Positions 1-5,727 of a DNA stretch of 6,817 nucleotides are shown here, piece by piece. The translations under genes were made by a program, and so were the position numbers. The notes under the pieces were generated by a model. That model saw only the letters and a program-made list of their open reading frames with translations, was not told where the DNA came from and did no database searches. The stretch is from Clostridia bacterium (GTDB lineage: Bacteria; Bacillota; Clostridia; Lutisporales; Lutisporaceae): positions 1 to 6,817 of the forward strand of contig JAQSYB010000109.1 in assembly GCA_029256365.1 (NCBI GenBank), read 5' to 3'. The stretch's first letter is position 1. Each line of letters starts with the position of its first letter.

Positions 1-20
1 AAACATACAAAAGTATAAAT

Positions 21-26
21 GAGGTG
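21..26 (+). promoter_or_regulatory. Ribosome binding site of tsaD
   Basis: GAGGTG lies six bases before the ATG at 33 and matches the anti-Shine-Dalgarno sequence well. It decides the start. An in-frame GTG at 24 would add three residues, but that codon lies inside the binding site and so is an unlikely initiator. Confidence 0.85.
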
Positions 27-32
27 ATTAAC

Positions 33-1058
33 ATGAGCAAAGATGTTACAATTTTGGCTATTGAGACCTCCTGTGACGAAACTTCTGTTGCAGTAGTTGT
101 AAATGGCCGTCAGGTATTGTCCAATGTAATATCTACCCAAATAGATATTCATAAGAAATTCGGAGGTGTTGTTCCGGAGGTGGCTTCCAGAAAACATCTT
201 GAGAACGTAAATATGATTGTACAGGAGGCTTTGCTGCAGGCAAATGTTACACTGAAGGAAATTGATGCAGTAGCGGTAACCAGCGGCCCAGGTCTAGTAG
301 GGGCTCTGTTAATTGGCCTTACAACGGCAAAGGCTTTGGCATATAGTATTAACAAGCCTTTCATTGGAGTAAATCATATTGAAGGGCATATTGCAGCGAA
401 CTATATCGCACACAAAGAGCTGCAGCCGCCTTTTATTTGTTTGGTTGCATCAGGGGGGCATAGTCACATCGTGAAGGTGGTGGACTATGACAGCTTTGAA
501 ATATTAGGACAAACACGGGATGATGCGGCTGGGGAAGCCTTTGACAAAATTGCTCGAGCTTTGGGCTTGGGATATCCAGGTGGCCCCTTGATCGATAAAA
601 TATCCTCAGAAGGAAATGCCAAGGCAATCAGTTTTCCAAGGGCGTTCTTAGAGGAGGGCAGTTATGATTTCAGCTTTAGTGGTTTAAAATCCGCTGCTTT
701 GAACTATCTCAATTCCATGAAAATGAAAGAGGAAGAAATAAATATAGCAGATGTAGCGGCAAGCTTCCAAGCAGCGGTTGTAGAGGTGCTGGCAGAGAAG
801 CTTATTCGAGCTGCTGTAGAGCATCATTCAAAATATGCTGTATTGGCAGGGGGCGTTGCTGCCAACAGTAAGCTTAGACAGGAGCTGCAGAGCTTGGGAG
901 CACAGAGAGGCATTGAGGTGCTTTTTCCATCACCAATACTTTGTACGGACAATGCAGCTATGATAGGAAGTGCAGCATATTATAGATTTATAAAGGGAGC
1001 GTCGTCTGATTTGGATTTAAATGCCAGACCAAATTTACGCATAGGAGAGAATGTATAA
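33..1058 (+). CDS. tsaD: tRNA N6-adenosine threonylcarbamoyltransferase TsaD
   Basis: TsaD (Gcp/YgjD/Kae1 family) transfers the threonylcarbamoyl group from threonylcarbamoyl-AMP to A37 of ANN-decoding tRNAs, making t6A in the cytoplasm together with TsaB and TsaE. The 341-residue product has the usual family length. Visible marks are the N-terminal ETSCDET (11-17) of the ASKHA fold, the TSGPGLVGAL segment (83-92), the metal-binding NHIEGH with His115 and His119, the SGGHS segment (140-144), the DDAAGEAFDK segment (163-172), the nucleotide-binding AGGVAAN (272-278) and the third metal ligand Asp306 in CTDNAAMIG. The start is ATG 33 because GAGGTG sits six bases upstream. The TAA stop abuts the ATG of the next gene, so the pair should be translated from one mRNA. 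In many Clostridia tsaE, tsaB and rimI lie just upstream; the window starts too late to see them. No key residue is missing. Confidence 0.98.
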   Translation: MSKDVTILAIETSCDETSVAVVVNGRQVLSNVISTQIDIHKKFGGVVPEVASRKHLENVNMIVQEALLQANVTLKEIDAVAVTSGPGLVGALLIGLTTAKALAYSINKPFIGVNHIEGHIAANYIAHKELQPPFICLVASGGHSHIVKVVDYDSFEILGQTRDDAAGEAFDKIARALGLGYPGGPLIDKISSEGNAKAISFPRAFLEEGSYDFSFSGLKSAALNYLNSMKMKEEEINIADVAASFQAAVVEVLAEKLIRAAVEHHSKYAVLAGGVAANSKLRQELQSLGAQRGIEVLFPSPILCTDNAAMIGSAAYYRFIKGASSDLDLNARPNLRIGENV

Positions 1059-2378
1059 ATGAAAGCAGCACCTTATAATATGCTGTTGGAAGCAGCTAGC
1101 AGACATAATATATTAACTCTGACAACCTCTTGCGCTGCTGCCTGCGTGTTTTGCAGTCATCATCAGAATCCAGAGCAAGTGGAAGCCTACTATATTAATA
1201 AGCTAACAAAAGAAGAAGCAGAAAACCTAGTTGAGTTTTTGGACGGGGATTCAAAGATCACAATAGGGGAATCAGCTACAAGAATATGCGAAGGGGAACC
1301 CTTCGCTTTTGATTATCTGATGGACATTTTAAGACTGATCAGAAGCAAATATCCAAATACAAATATCCAAATAACAACCAGCGGCATAAATTTAGATGAA
1401 GTGATTTTAAAAGATTTACAAGACATTGGGAACATAGAGTTAAATATATCTCTTAATAGCAGCAGCGAAGAAGGCAGGAGGAAGCTTTATGGCGGCAAGG
1501 CACATATGCAGGCAATTGCAGCAGTAGAAATGCTTTCAAAATATAATATTAGATTCAACGGCAGTATTGTGGCCATGCCTCATATATTGGGGTGGAGCGA
1601 TCTTGAGCAAACAATTATATATATGGCATCTCAAAATGCAGCTTCAATAAGAGTGTTTGTACCTGGCTTTACGAAGCATACAAGAATAGCTTTGCCAGAT
1701 GAAAATATCCTTCAGCAGTTGAATGCTATGACGATTTCGCTGCAAAATAAAGTTGAAACACCTGTCATCATTGAGCCGACTTTACTAGAGAACTTAGATG
1801 CTTACATAGCAGGGGTAATCACAGATACTCCTGGATTTCAGGCTGGTTTGAAATGTGGTGATCAGATTATAAAAATAAACAGCAAGGCAGTGCACTCAAG
1901 AGTGGATGCTTATCATAAACTGTATTCTGCAGCTAAGCCTGAAGTGCACCTTAAAAGAGACGGAAAGTCTATGGAGCTTGTTGTTGATAAAGAAAAGAAT
2001 ACGAGCGCAGGCATCATATTTCATTATGATATTGATCCCAAGGCTGCAGAAACAATAAAAAGAAGGATTGAGAAGTTCTATCATAAAGACTGTTTAATAT
2101 TGACCTCAAAGCTAGGCTATAAAATAATATGCAAGGTATTGGAAGAACATGAAAAACTAAAAATTGAACCTGCATCCAACAACTACTTTGGAGGCAACAT
2201 CATGTGCGCAGGCTTATTGGTATTGCAAGACATAGAAGATGCGCTTAAAAAACAACACAAGCTTCCACAGGTGGTGTTTTTACCTCAGATTATGTTTGAT
2301 GAAAAGGGACGAGATTTGATTGGCAGACATTATGTGGAAATAGAGCAGGCATATGGGATTGAAGTTGTAGTCCTATAG
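1059..2378 (+). CDS. Radical SAM protein with internal PDZ and DUF512-like C-terminal domain
   Basis: This is a 439-residue predicted cytoplasmic Fe-S enzyme whose reaction I cannot name. The N-terminal part (about 20-240) is a radical SAM domain: Cys25, Cys29 and Cys32 form the CX3CX2C cluster motif, ICEGEP (76-81) stands where the family has its GGEP loop, and TTSGI (106-110) fits a core strand. A PDZ-like domain follows (about 243-310), with the GLKCGDQIIKIN signature at 263-274. The C-terminus (about 340-439) resembles the DUF512 domain: NNYFGGNI (374-381), AGLLVLQDI (384-392), a short strand ending in LPQ (408-410), and DEKGRDLIG (414-422). From memory, standard DUF512 proteins put the PDZ domain first, then radical SAM, then DUF512, so the PDZ is displaced here. 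The ATG follows the tsaD stop directly, with AGGAGA (1043-1048) as ribosome binding site. There is no signal peptide or membrane segment. Confidence 0.85.
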   Translation: MKAAPYNMLLEAASRHNILTLTTSCAAACVFCSHHQNPEQVEAYYINKLTKEEAENLVEFLDGDSKITIGESATRICEGEPFAFDYLMDILRLIRSKYPNTNIQITTSGINLDEVILKDLQDIGNIELNISLNSSSEEGRRKLYGGKAHMQAIAAVEMLSKYNIRFNGSIVAMPHILGWSDLEQTIIYMASQNAASIRVFVPGFTKHTRIALPDENILQQLNAMTISLQNKVETPVIIEPTLLENLDAYIAGVITDTPGFQAGLKCGDQIIKINSKAVHSRVDAYHKLYSAAKPEVHLKRDGKSMELVVDKEKNTSAGIIFHYDIDPKAAETIKRRIEKFYHKDCLILTSKLGYKIICKVLEEHEKLKIEPASNNYFGGNIMCAGLLVLQDIEDALKKQHKLPQVVFLPQIMFDEKGRDLIGRHYVEIEQAYGIEVVVL

Positions 2379-2384
2379 AGATGC

Positions 2385-2406
2385 GGGCACACACATGGGT
2401 GTGCCC
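2385..2406. repeat. GC-rich palindrome, dispersed-repeat-like
   Basis: GGGCACAC (2385-2392) and GTGTGCCC (2399-2406) are perfect 8-bp inverted arms around the six-base loop ACATGG, starting seven bases after the radical SAM gene stop. It is followed by CTACAAAC rather than a T-run, so it is not an intrinsic terminator. Its GC content stands out from the AT-rich surroundings. Short 'GGGGCAC...GTGCCCC' palindromes of this kind recur in intergenic DNA of many clostridial genomes (recalled, not searched). Confidence 0.6.
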
Positions 2407-2430
2407 CTACAAACTATATACTTCATAAAT

Positions 2431-2505
2431 CTGTCATCCTGAACGTAGTGAAGGATCTAATCAATGCTATAAGATCCTTCAGTCGTTCCTCCTTCAGGAT
2501 GACAG
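2431..2505. repeat. Inverted pair of a dispersed intergenic repeat
   Basis: The left arm (2431-2458) reads CTGTCATCCTGA, a six-base middle ACGTAG, then TGAAGGATCT. The right arm (2472-2505), read on the minus strand, carries the same CTGTCATCCTGA and TGAAGGATCT but a twelve-base middle, AGGAGGAACGAC. A 13-base loop separates the arms. The transcript could fold into a 10-bp inner and 12-bp outer stem around an unequal internal loop. The CTGTCATCCTGA...GAAGGATCT pattern resembles a short intergenic repeat I remember from many bacterial genomes, usually written GTCATCCTGAGCGAAGCGAAGGATC. No transposase gene is present, and no target-site duplication is visible. Confidence 0.75.
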
Positions 2506-2590
2506 TCTATACAGGCTTTGAATATTAAGTTGATGACTTTGCACAGAGACCAGCTCCTACAAGAGTATAAGATAGTATAAAGATATACAG

Positions 2591-2640
2591 AAAAAGAATG
2601 TTGTATAGGGCACTTTTGTGCCAGATACAACATTCTTTTT
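2591..2640. terminator. Bidirectional intrinsic terminator
   Basis: AAAAAGAATGTTGTAT (2591-2606) pairs perfectly over 16 bp with 2625-2640. An inner stem GGCAC/GTGCC (2609-2613 with 2618-2622) closes a TTTT loop, and the two stems are joined by tandem A-G mismatches. The T5 end on the plus strand suits the tsaD / radical SAM transcript. The A5 start gives a T5 end on the minus strand, 27 bases past the stop of the ABC-F gene. It therefore sits correctly to end both converging transcripts. Confidence 0.93.
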
Positions 2641-2667
2641 CGCGTAACTTATATAAAACCACAAGCC

Positions 2668-4581
2668 CTAAGACAATTCGCCCCATTCTGTATATAAATC
2701 TTCCAGCTCCTGCTTTAGTCTTGCATCCTCATCATGGAGCTCCTGACATTTCACATGGTCGGCAAAGACTTCGGGCTGCAGCTGCAGCTCTGCTATTTCA
2801 GCAATTCTTGCTTCTATGCGCTCAATTTCTTTTTCAACAGTTTCAAGTCTTTTTTGCTGCTTTCGCTGATTGGATTTATCTTCTTTTTGCTTCATCCAAT
2901 CATTTTTCAGTTCTGTAACGATCTCTTGGCTGCCTAGCTTGCTTTGATCACCATCCTGCAGATAGGAAGGTTTCTTGGATAGATAATAGCTGTAATCCCC
3001 CTTGTAGGTGGTACAGCCTTTGGTGTCCAATTCTATTATCTTGCCAGCAACCTTGTTGATAAAATATCTATCGTGAGATATAAACAAGACTGTACCGCTA
3101 TAGCCCTCTAAGGCCTCTTCTAACACTTGCTTGGATACGATGTCCAGATGATTGGTAGGTTCGTCCATCAGCAAAAAGTTAGATTTAGAAAGCATTAGCT
3201 TTAAGAGGGAAATCCTACTTCTTTCGCCCCCGCTCAGCTTATAGATTTCCTTAAAAACATCTTCTCCCTGAAACAAAAAGGCTGCAAGCCTTGTTCTAAG
3301 ATCCGTTTGGTTTAGTTGAGGATACTCATCCCATATTTCGTCTATTACAAGCTTATCCTGGTTTAAGCTTTCCTGCTCTTGATCATAATAGCCTACATTT
3401 ACATTTGTACCAAAACGGATACTGCCTTCATCAGCTTGAATCATGCCCATTAGTATTTTAAGCAAGGTGGTCTTTCCGATGCCGTTAGGTCCAAGCAGAG
3501 CAACCTTTTCTCCCCTTTTGATCTCAAAGCTGACATTTTCAAACAACTGTCTATCATAGGCCTTAGCTGCGTCATTTACAAATAGCACATCATTGCCGCT
3601 TTTCACCCGCGGTTCGAAGGTAAATCGAACACCCTTGGGAGTGGATAAGGGTTTATCTATAAGCTCTAGGCGGTCTAGAGCCTTTTCTCTGCTTTCGGCC
3701 TGCTTAATGCTTTTTTCTCTATTGTATTGTCTAAAGCGGTCTATAATTGCCTTTTGACGTTCGATTTCTTTTTGCTGCTGCTCATAATCCTTCATTAACT
3801 CTTCTTGACGAAATTTTTTCAGCTCCACATATTTGCTATAATTCCCATTGTATTCTGACAGTGTTTTATTTTCCACTTCAAAGGTTTTAGTGGTAACCAT
3901 ATCTAAGAAATATCTATCGTGGGAAATAATCATTACGGCGCCTCTTAGTCCCTTCAAGAAGCCTTCTAACCACTCAACAGATTGAATATCGAGATAGTTG
4001 GTAGGCTCATCTAGCAAAAGCACATCGAAGTCTTGAAGCAGTATTTTTCCCAGAGCGATTCTAGTCTTTTGACCTCCGCTTAGGATACTGACCTTTTTAT
4101 CATAATCCTCAGGGCCGAAGCTAAGTCCTTTTAAAACACCGCGGGCAAGGCTTTGATATTCAAAACCACGCTGCAGCTTATATTGTTCCTGAAGATTGGC
4201 ATAGTTTTTAAGCAATTGCTCTAGAACTGGGGTTGAATCCCCGTCGCTTTGACTGCTGATTTTTAATTCTAACTCACGCATTTCTTTTTCCATGTTTATT
4301 AAATGATGAAATACAGTAAGCATCTCTTCCAATATTGTATTGTCAGATTGAAATTCTAGATCTTGTGACATATAGCCAAGACGTATATTCTTACCTAGGA
4401 AAATATCGCCTTCATCTTTCTCCAATACCCCTGTAATAATTTTAAACAGGGTAGATTTACCCGCGCCATTTACGCCAACGATACCGATTTTGTCGTTATC
4501 TTGAACCGTAAAGCTGATGTTTTCAATGATTGTTTCTATACCATAGCTTTTTTTTATATCTTTTCCTGCTAGTAAAATCAT
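2668..4581 (-). CDS. ydiF: ABC-F family ATPase, YdiF type
   Basis: This 637-residue soluble protein has two ABC ATPase domains and no membrane segments. That is the ABC-F class, which acts on ribosomes by entering the E site and influencing peptidyl-tRNA, rather than transporting. The first domain has GVNGAGKST (36-44), LSGGQ (167-171), LLLDEPTN (188-195) and switch His221. The charged, helical linker that would meet the P-site tRNA spans about 232-330. The second domain has GPNGIGKTT (364-372), LSGGE (449-453), LLMDEPTNHLD (470-480) and switch His503. A coiled-coil C-terminus (about 550-637) ends in EWGELS. Length, C-terminal extension and closing residues resemble Bacillus subtilis YdiF as I remember it. 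All catalytic residues are intact in both domains. The start is fixed by AGGAGG (minus strand, 4592-4587), five bases before the ATG. A drug-resistance role is possible for ABC-F proteins in general, but nothing here points to one. Confidence 0.95.
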   Translation of the reverse strand: MILLAGKDIKKSYGIETIIENISFTVQDNDKIGIVGVNGAGKSTLFKIITGVLEKDEGDIFLGKNIRLGYMSQDLEFQSDNTILEEMLTVFHHLINMEKEMRELELKISSQSDGDSTPVLEQLLKNYANLQEQYKLQRGFEYQSLARGVLKGLSFGPEDYDKKVSILSGGQKTRIALGKILLQDFDVLLLDEPTNYLDIQSVEWLEGFLKGLRGAVMIISHDRYFLDMVTTKTFEVENKTLSEYNGNYSKYVELKKFRQEELMKDYEQQQKEIERQKAIIDRFRQYNREKSIKQAESREKALDRLELIDKPLSTPKGVRFTFEPRVKSGNDVLFVNDAAKAYDRQLFENVSFEIKRGEKVALLGPNGIGKTTLLKILMGMIQADEGSIRFGTNVNVGYYDQEQESLNQDKLVIDEIWDEYPQLNQTDLRTRLAAFLFQGEDVFKEIYKLSGGERSRISLLKLMLSKSNFLLMDEPTNHLDIVSKQVLEEALEGYSGTVLFISHDRYFINKVAGKIIELDTKGCTTYKGDYSYYLSKKPSYLQDGDQSKLGSQEIVTELKNDWMKQKEDKSNQRKQQKRLETVEKEIERIEARIAEIAELQLQPEVFADHVKCQELHDEDARLKQELEDLYTEWGELS

Positions 4582-4604
4582 TTGTTCCTCCTATGACTGT
4601 CGGT

Positions 4605-4634
4605 ACTATAATTTATTGTACACAAAATGCTCAA
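4605..4634 (-). promoter_or_regulatory. Possible promoter of the ABC-F gene
   Basis: On the minus strand TTGAGC (4634-4629) and TATAGT (4610-4605) are separated by 18 bases, with the ABC-F ribosome binding site starting about 13 bases further on. The match is moderate and the implied leader is very short. A second weak pair, TTGTCG (4665-4660) and TACAAT (4641-4636), also 18 apart, is an equally good alternative. Confidence 0.35.
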
Positions 4635-4715
4635 TATTGTATAGCGTATGCATATTTTTCGACAACAAAAAAATACCCAAAAAGCCAGTGTTTTCAAGGG
4701 GAGATTGATAAAATA

Positions 4716-4744
4716 TTGACATGTCATAAAGTATATTATAAAAT
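4716..4744 (+). promoter_or_regulatory. Sigma-A promoter of rex
   Basis: A consensus -35 TTGACA (4716-4721) and a near-consensus -10 TAAAAT (4739-4744) are 17 bases apart, the ideal spacing. Transcription would start near 4751 and give rex a leader of about 115 bases. This is the best promoter in the window. It overlaps a palindrome at the -35 and has another just past the -10, which suggests control by a DNA-binding protein. Confidence 0.7.
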
Positions 4745-4760
4745 TATTGTACATGACAAT
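4717..4760. promoter_or_regulatory. Two operator-like palindromes around the rex promoter
   Basis: TGACATGTCA (4717-4726) is a perfect 10-bp palindrome overlapping the -35 box. ATTGTACATGACAAT (4746-4760) is a 15-bp odd-centred palindrome (ATTGT, five bases, ACAAT) covering the likely start site. Both contain ACATG, and their centres are about 31 bp apart, close to three helical turns. The second has TTGT and ACAA half-sites like a Rex site, but with only five bases between them, too few for the usual Rex operator. Confidence 0.35.
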
Positions 4761-4828
4761 GTGTAAATGGTACAGATGTATTATTCGTTATATTATGGGT
4801 ACAAATAATAAAAATGATAAGATTAGTT

Positions 4829-4850
4829 TTTGCATAATCAATTATGTAAA
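4829..4850. promoter_or_regulatory. 22-bp palindrome before rex, possible Rex operator
   Basis: TTTGCATAAT (4829-4838) and ATTATGTAAA (4841-4850) are inverted arms with one mismatch around a central CA, ending directly before the rex ribosome binding site. The core TAA, four bases, TTA agrees with the centre of the clostridial Rex consensus TTGTTAANNNNTTAACAA, but the outer TTGT/ACAA parts do not. A protein bound here, downstream of the promoter, would act as a roadblock. Confidence 0.35.
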
Positions 4851-4865
4851 GGGCGGGGTGGATGT

Positions 4866-5519
4866 ATGGAAAGATTTAGCAATATCTCGATGGCGGTTGT
4901 AAGAAGACTTCCTAAATATTATAGATATTTGGAGGAACTTCTGAACAACGATATCAAGAGAGTTTCTTCTCAAGAGCTCAGCAAGATTACTGGTTTTACA
5001 GCATCACAAATCAGACAGGACCTAAATTGCTTCGGTGGCTTTGGTCAACAGGGTTATGGATACAATGCAGAGGAGCTGCATAAGGAAATAGGCAAAATTC
5101 TTGGACTGGATAGATTATATAAAACAGTAATTATTGGAGCTGGTAACTTGGGTCATGCCATTGCAAATTATTCAAATTTTGACAAGAGCGGCTTCAAAAC
5201 CATGGGAATATTTGATGTAAATGAAAAGGTAATTGGTGGTAAGTTAAAAGATATTGAAATAATGCATATGGATAAGCTAGAAGACTTTGTGAAGGATAAT
5301 AGTATTACAATAGGTATCATATGTACACCAAAGGCCTATAGTCAAGAAGCAGCCGATCTTTTGATTAAGGGTGGCGTAGAGGGTATTTGGAACTTTGCAC
5401 CTGTAGATTTAAAGGTGCCGGATCATGTAATTGTAGAAAATGTTAATCTCAGCGAGAGCTTATTTACTGTTTCTTATTTGCTGAAAGAACGTGAAGAATC
5501 AAATAACAAGAAAAAATAA
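4866..5519 (+). CDS. rex: Redox-sensing transcriptional repressor Rex
   Basis: Rex is a homodimeric repressor that senses the NADH/NAD+ ratio. NADH binding releases it from operators of fermentation and electron-transfer genes. The 217-residue product has the family length. An N-terminal winged helix covers about 1-80, with the recognition region SQELSKITGFTASQIRQDLN at 35-54. A Rossmann domain follows, with the dinucleotide loop GAGNLG (91-96) and Asp117 in IFDVN at the end of the second strand, where the ribose is usually held. The C-terminal WNFAPV (175-180) and NVNLSESL (192-199) are typical, and the last helix is the one swapped between subunits. ATG 4866 is chosen because the purine-rich GGGGTGG (4855-4861) lies four bases upstream. 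A TTG at 4830 would add twelve residues that read through the binding site. Targets probably include neighbouring energy-metabolism genes, but no strong operator is visible in the window. Confidence 0.97.
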   Translation: MERFSNISMAVVRRLPKYYRYLEELLNNDIKRVSSQELSKITGFTASQIRQDLNCFGGFGQQGYGYNAEELHKEIGKILGLDRLYKTVIIGAGNLGHAIANYSNFDKSGFKTMGIFDVNEKVIGGKLKDIEIMHMDKLEDFVKDNSITIGIICTPKAYSQEAADLLIKGGVEGIWNFAPVDLKVPDHVIVENVNLSESLFTVSYLLKEREESNNKKK

Positions 5520-5532
5520 AGACAAACAATAA

Positions 5533-5605
5533 AGGCCTTTTAGTAATGTCTAGGAATGTATATCTGTTTAAGATGTACAGACCGAATGCGTTACATAAAA
5601 GGCTT
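5533..5605 (+). ncRNA. Structured leader RNA, possible riboswitch (unidentified)
   Basis: The 73 bases between rex and the decarboxylase gene fold on paper into one long hairpin. A basal stem AGGCCTTTTA (5533-5542) pairs with TAAAAGGCTT (5596-5605), including one G-T pair. A seven-pair extension joins 5543-5549 to 5588-5594 past a bulged A5595. A purine-rich internal loop (5550-5556 against 5580-5587) follows, then a nine-pair stem (5557-5565 with 5571-5579) closed by the loop GTTTA. The 3' strand of the basal stem can pair instead with AAGCCCTTTT downstream, the usual geometry of an attenuation switch. I do not recognise a known riboswitch consensus. A simple 3' hairpin stabilising rex mRNA is the main alternative. 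Confidence 0.45.
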
Positions 5606-5642
5606 CAATTTTGTAAAAATATATTTAATAAAGCCCTTTTTT
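5597..5642 (+). terminator. Possible conditional terminator of the leader
   Basis: AAAAGGCTT (5597-5605) can pair with AAGCCCTTTT (5631-5640), with one bulged C, and the distal strand runs into a T6 tract (5637-5642). The loop is 25 bases and AT-rich, so the hairpin is weak on its own. Its upstream strand is the same one used by the basal stem of the leader, so the two folds exclude each other. Confidence 0.45.
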
Positions 5643-5712
5643 ATAGATTTAATACTATGTATAATGAATAGTGTTGAGTCTATATTTATGTTACTTAAAT
5701 TTAAGAATGATT

Positions 5713-5717
5713 AGGAG
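5713..5717 (+). promoter_or_regulatory. Ribosome binding site of the decarboxylase beta gene
   Basis: AGGAG lies ten bases before TTG 5728. It supports that codon over the first in-frame ATG at 5749, which has no ribosome binding site before it. An in-frame TAG at 5725-5727 rules out any earlier start. Confidence 0.75.
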
Positions 5718-5727
5718 ATGACTTTAG

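Noticed and set aside
1..22. Possible end of an upstream gene (TAA at 16-18 or TGA at 20-22)
   Set aside because: Only five or six codons are visible and both frames are possible. rimI or tsaB would be expected here, but nothing in these bases shows it.
149..627. Minus-strand open frames inside tsaD (149-364 and 433-627)
   Set aside because: They lie antisense to a clearly functional gene, have no ribosome binding site and encode nothing recognisable.
1896..2084. Minus-strand open frame inside the radical SAM gene
   Set aside because: It is a shadow of the PDZ-containing part of the real gene.
2564..2583. Direct repeat AGTATAAGAT / AGTATAAAGA
   Set aside because: It is two short AT-rich units only, with no sign of function.
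2598..2937. Plus-strand open frames over the terminator and the 3' end of the ABC-F gene
   Set aside because: They start inside the terminator stem or run antisense to the coiled-coil C-terminus. Composition is low complexity and there are no start signals.
4667..4700. Possible attenuator before the ABC-F gene (minus strand, T7 tract)
   Set aside because: The only stem that can be drawn is CCC/GGG with A-T pairs and offset loops, and it lies upstream of the likely ABC-F promoters.
4530..4766. Plus-strand open frame across the divergent control region
   Set aside because: It begins antisense to the ABC-F start and runs through the rex promoter. The translation is not protein-like and there is no ribosome binding site.
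5694..5705. Palindrome CTTAAATTTAAG before the decarboxylase gene as a Rex operator
   Set aside because: It lacks the TTGT and ACAA half-sites, and AT-rich 12-bp palindromes are expected by chance in this base composition.
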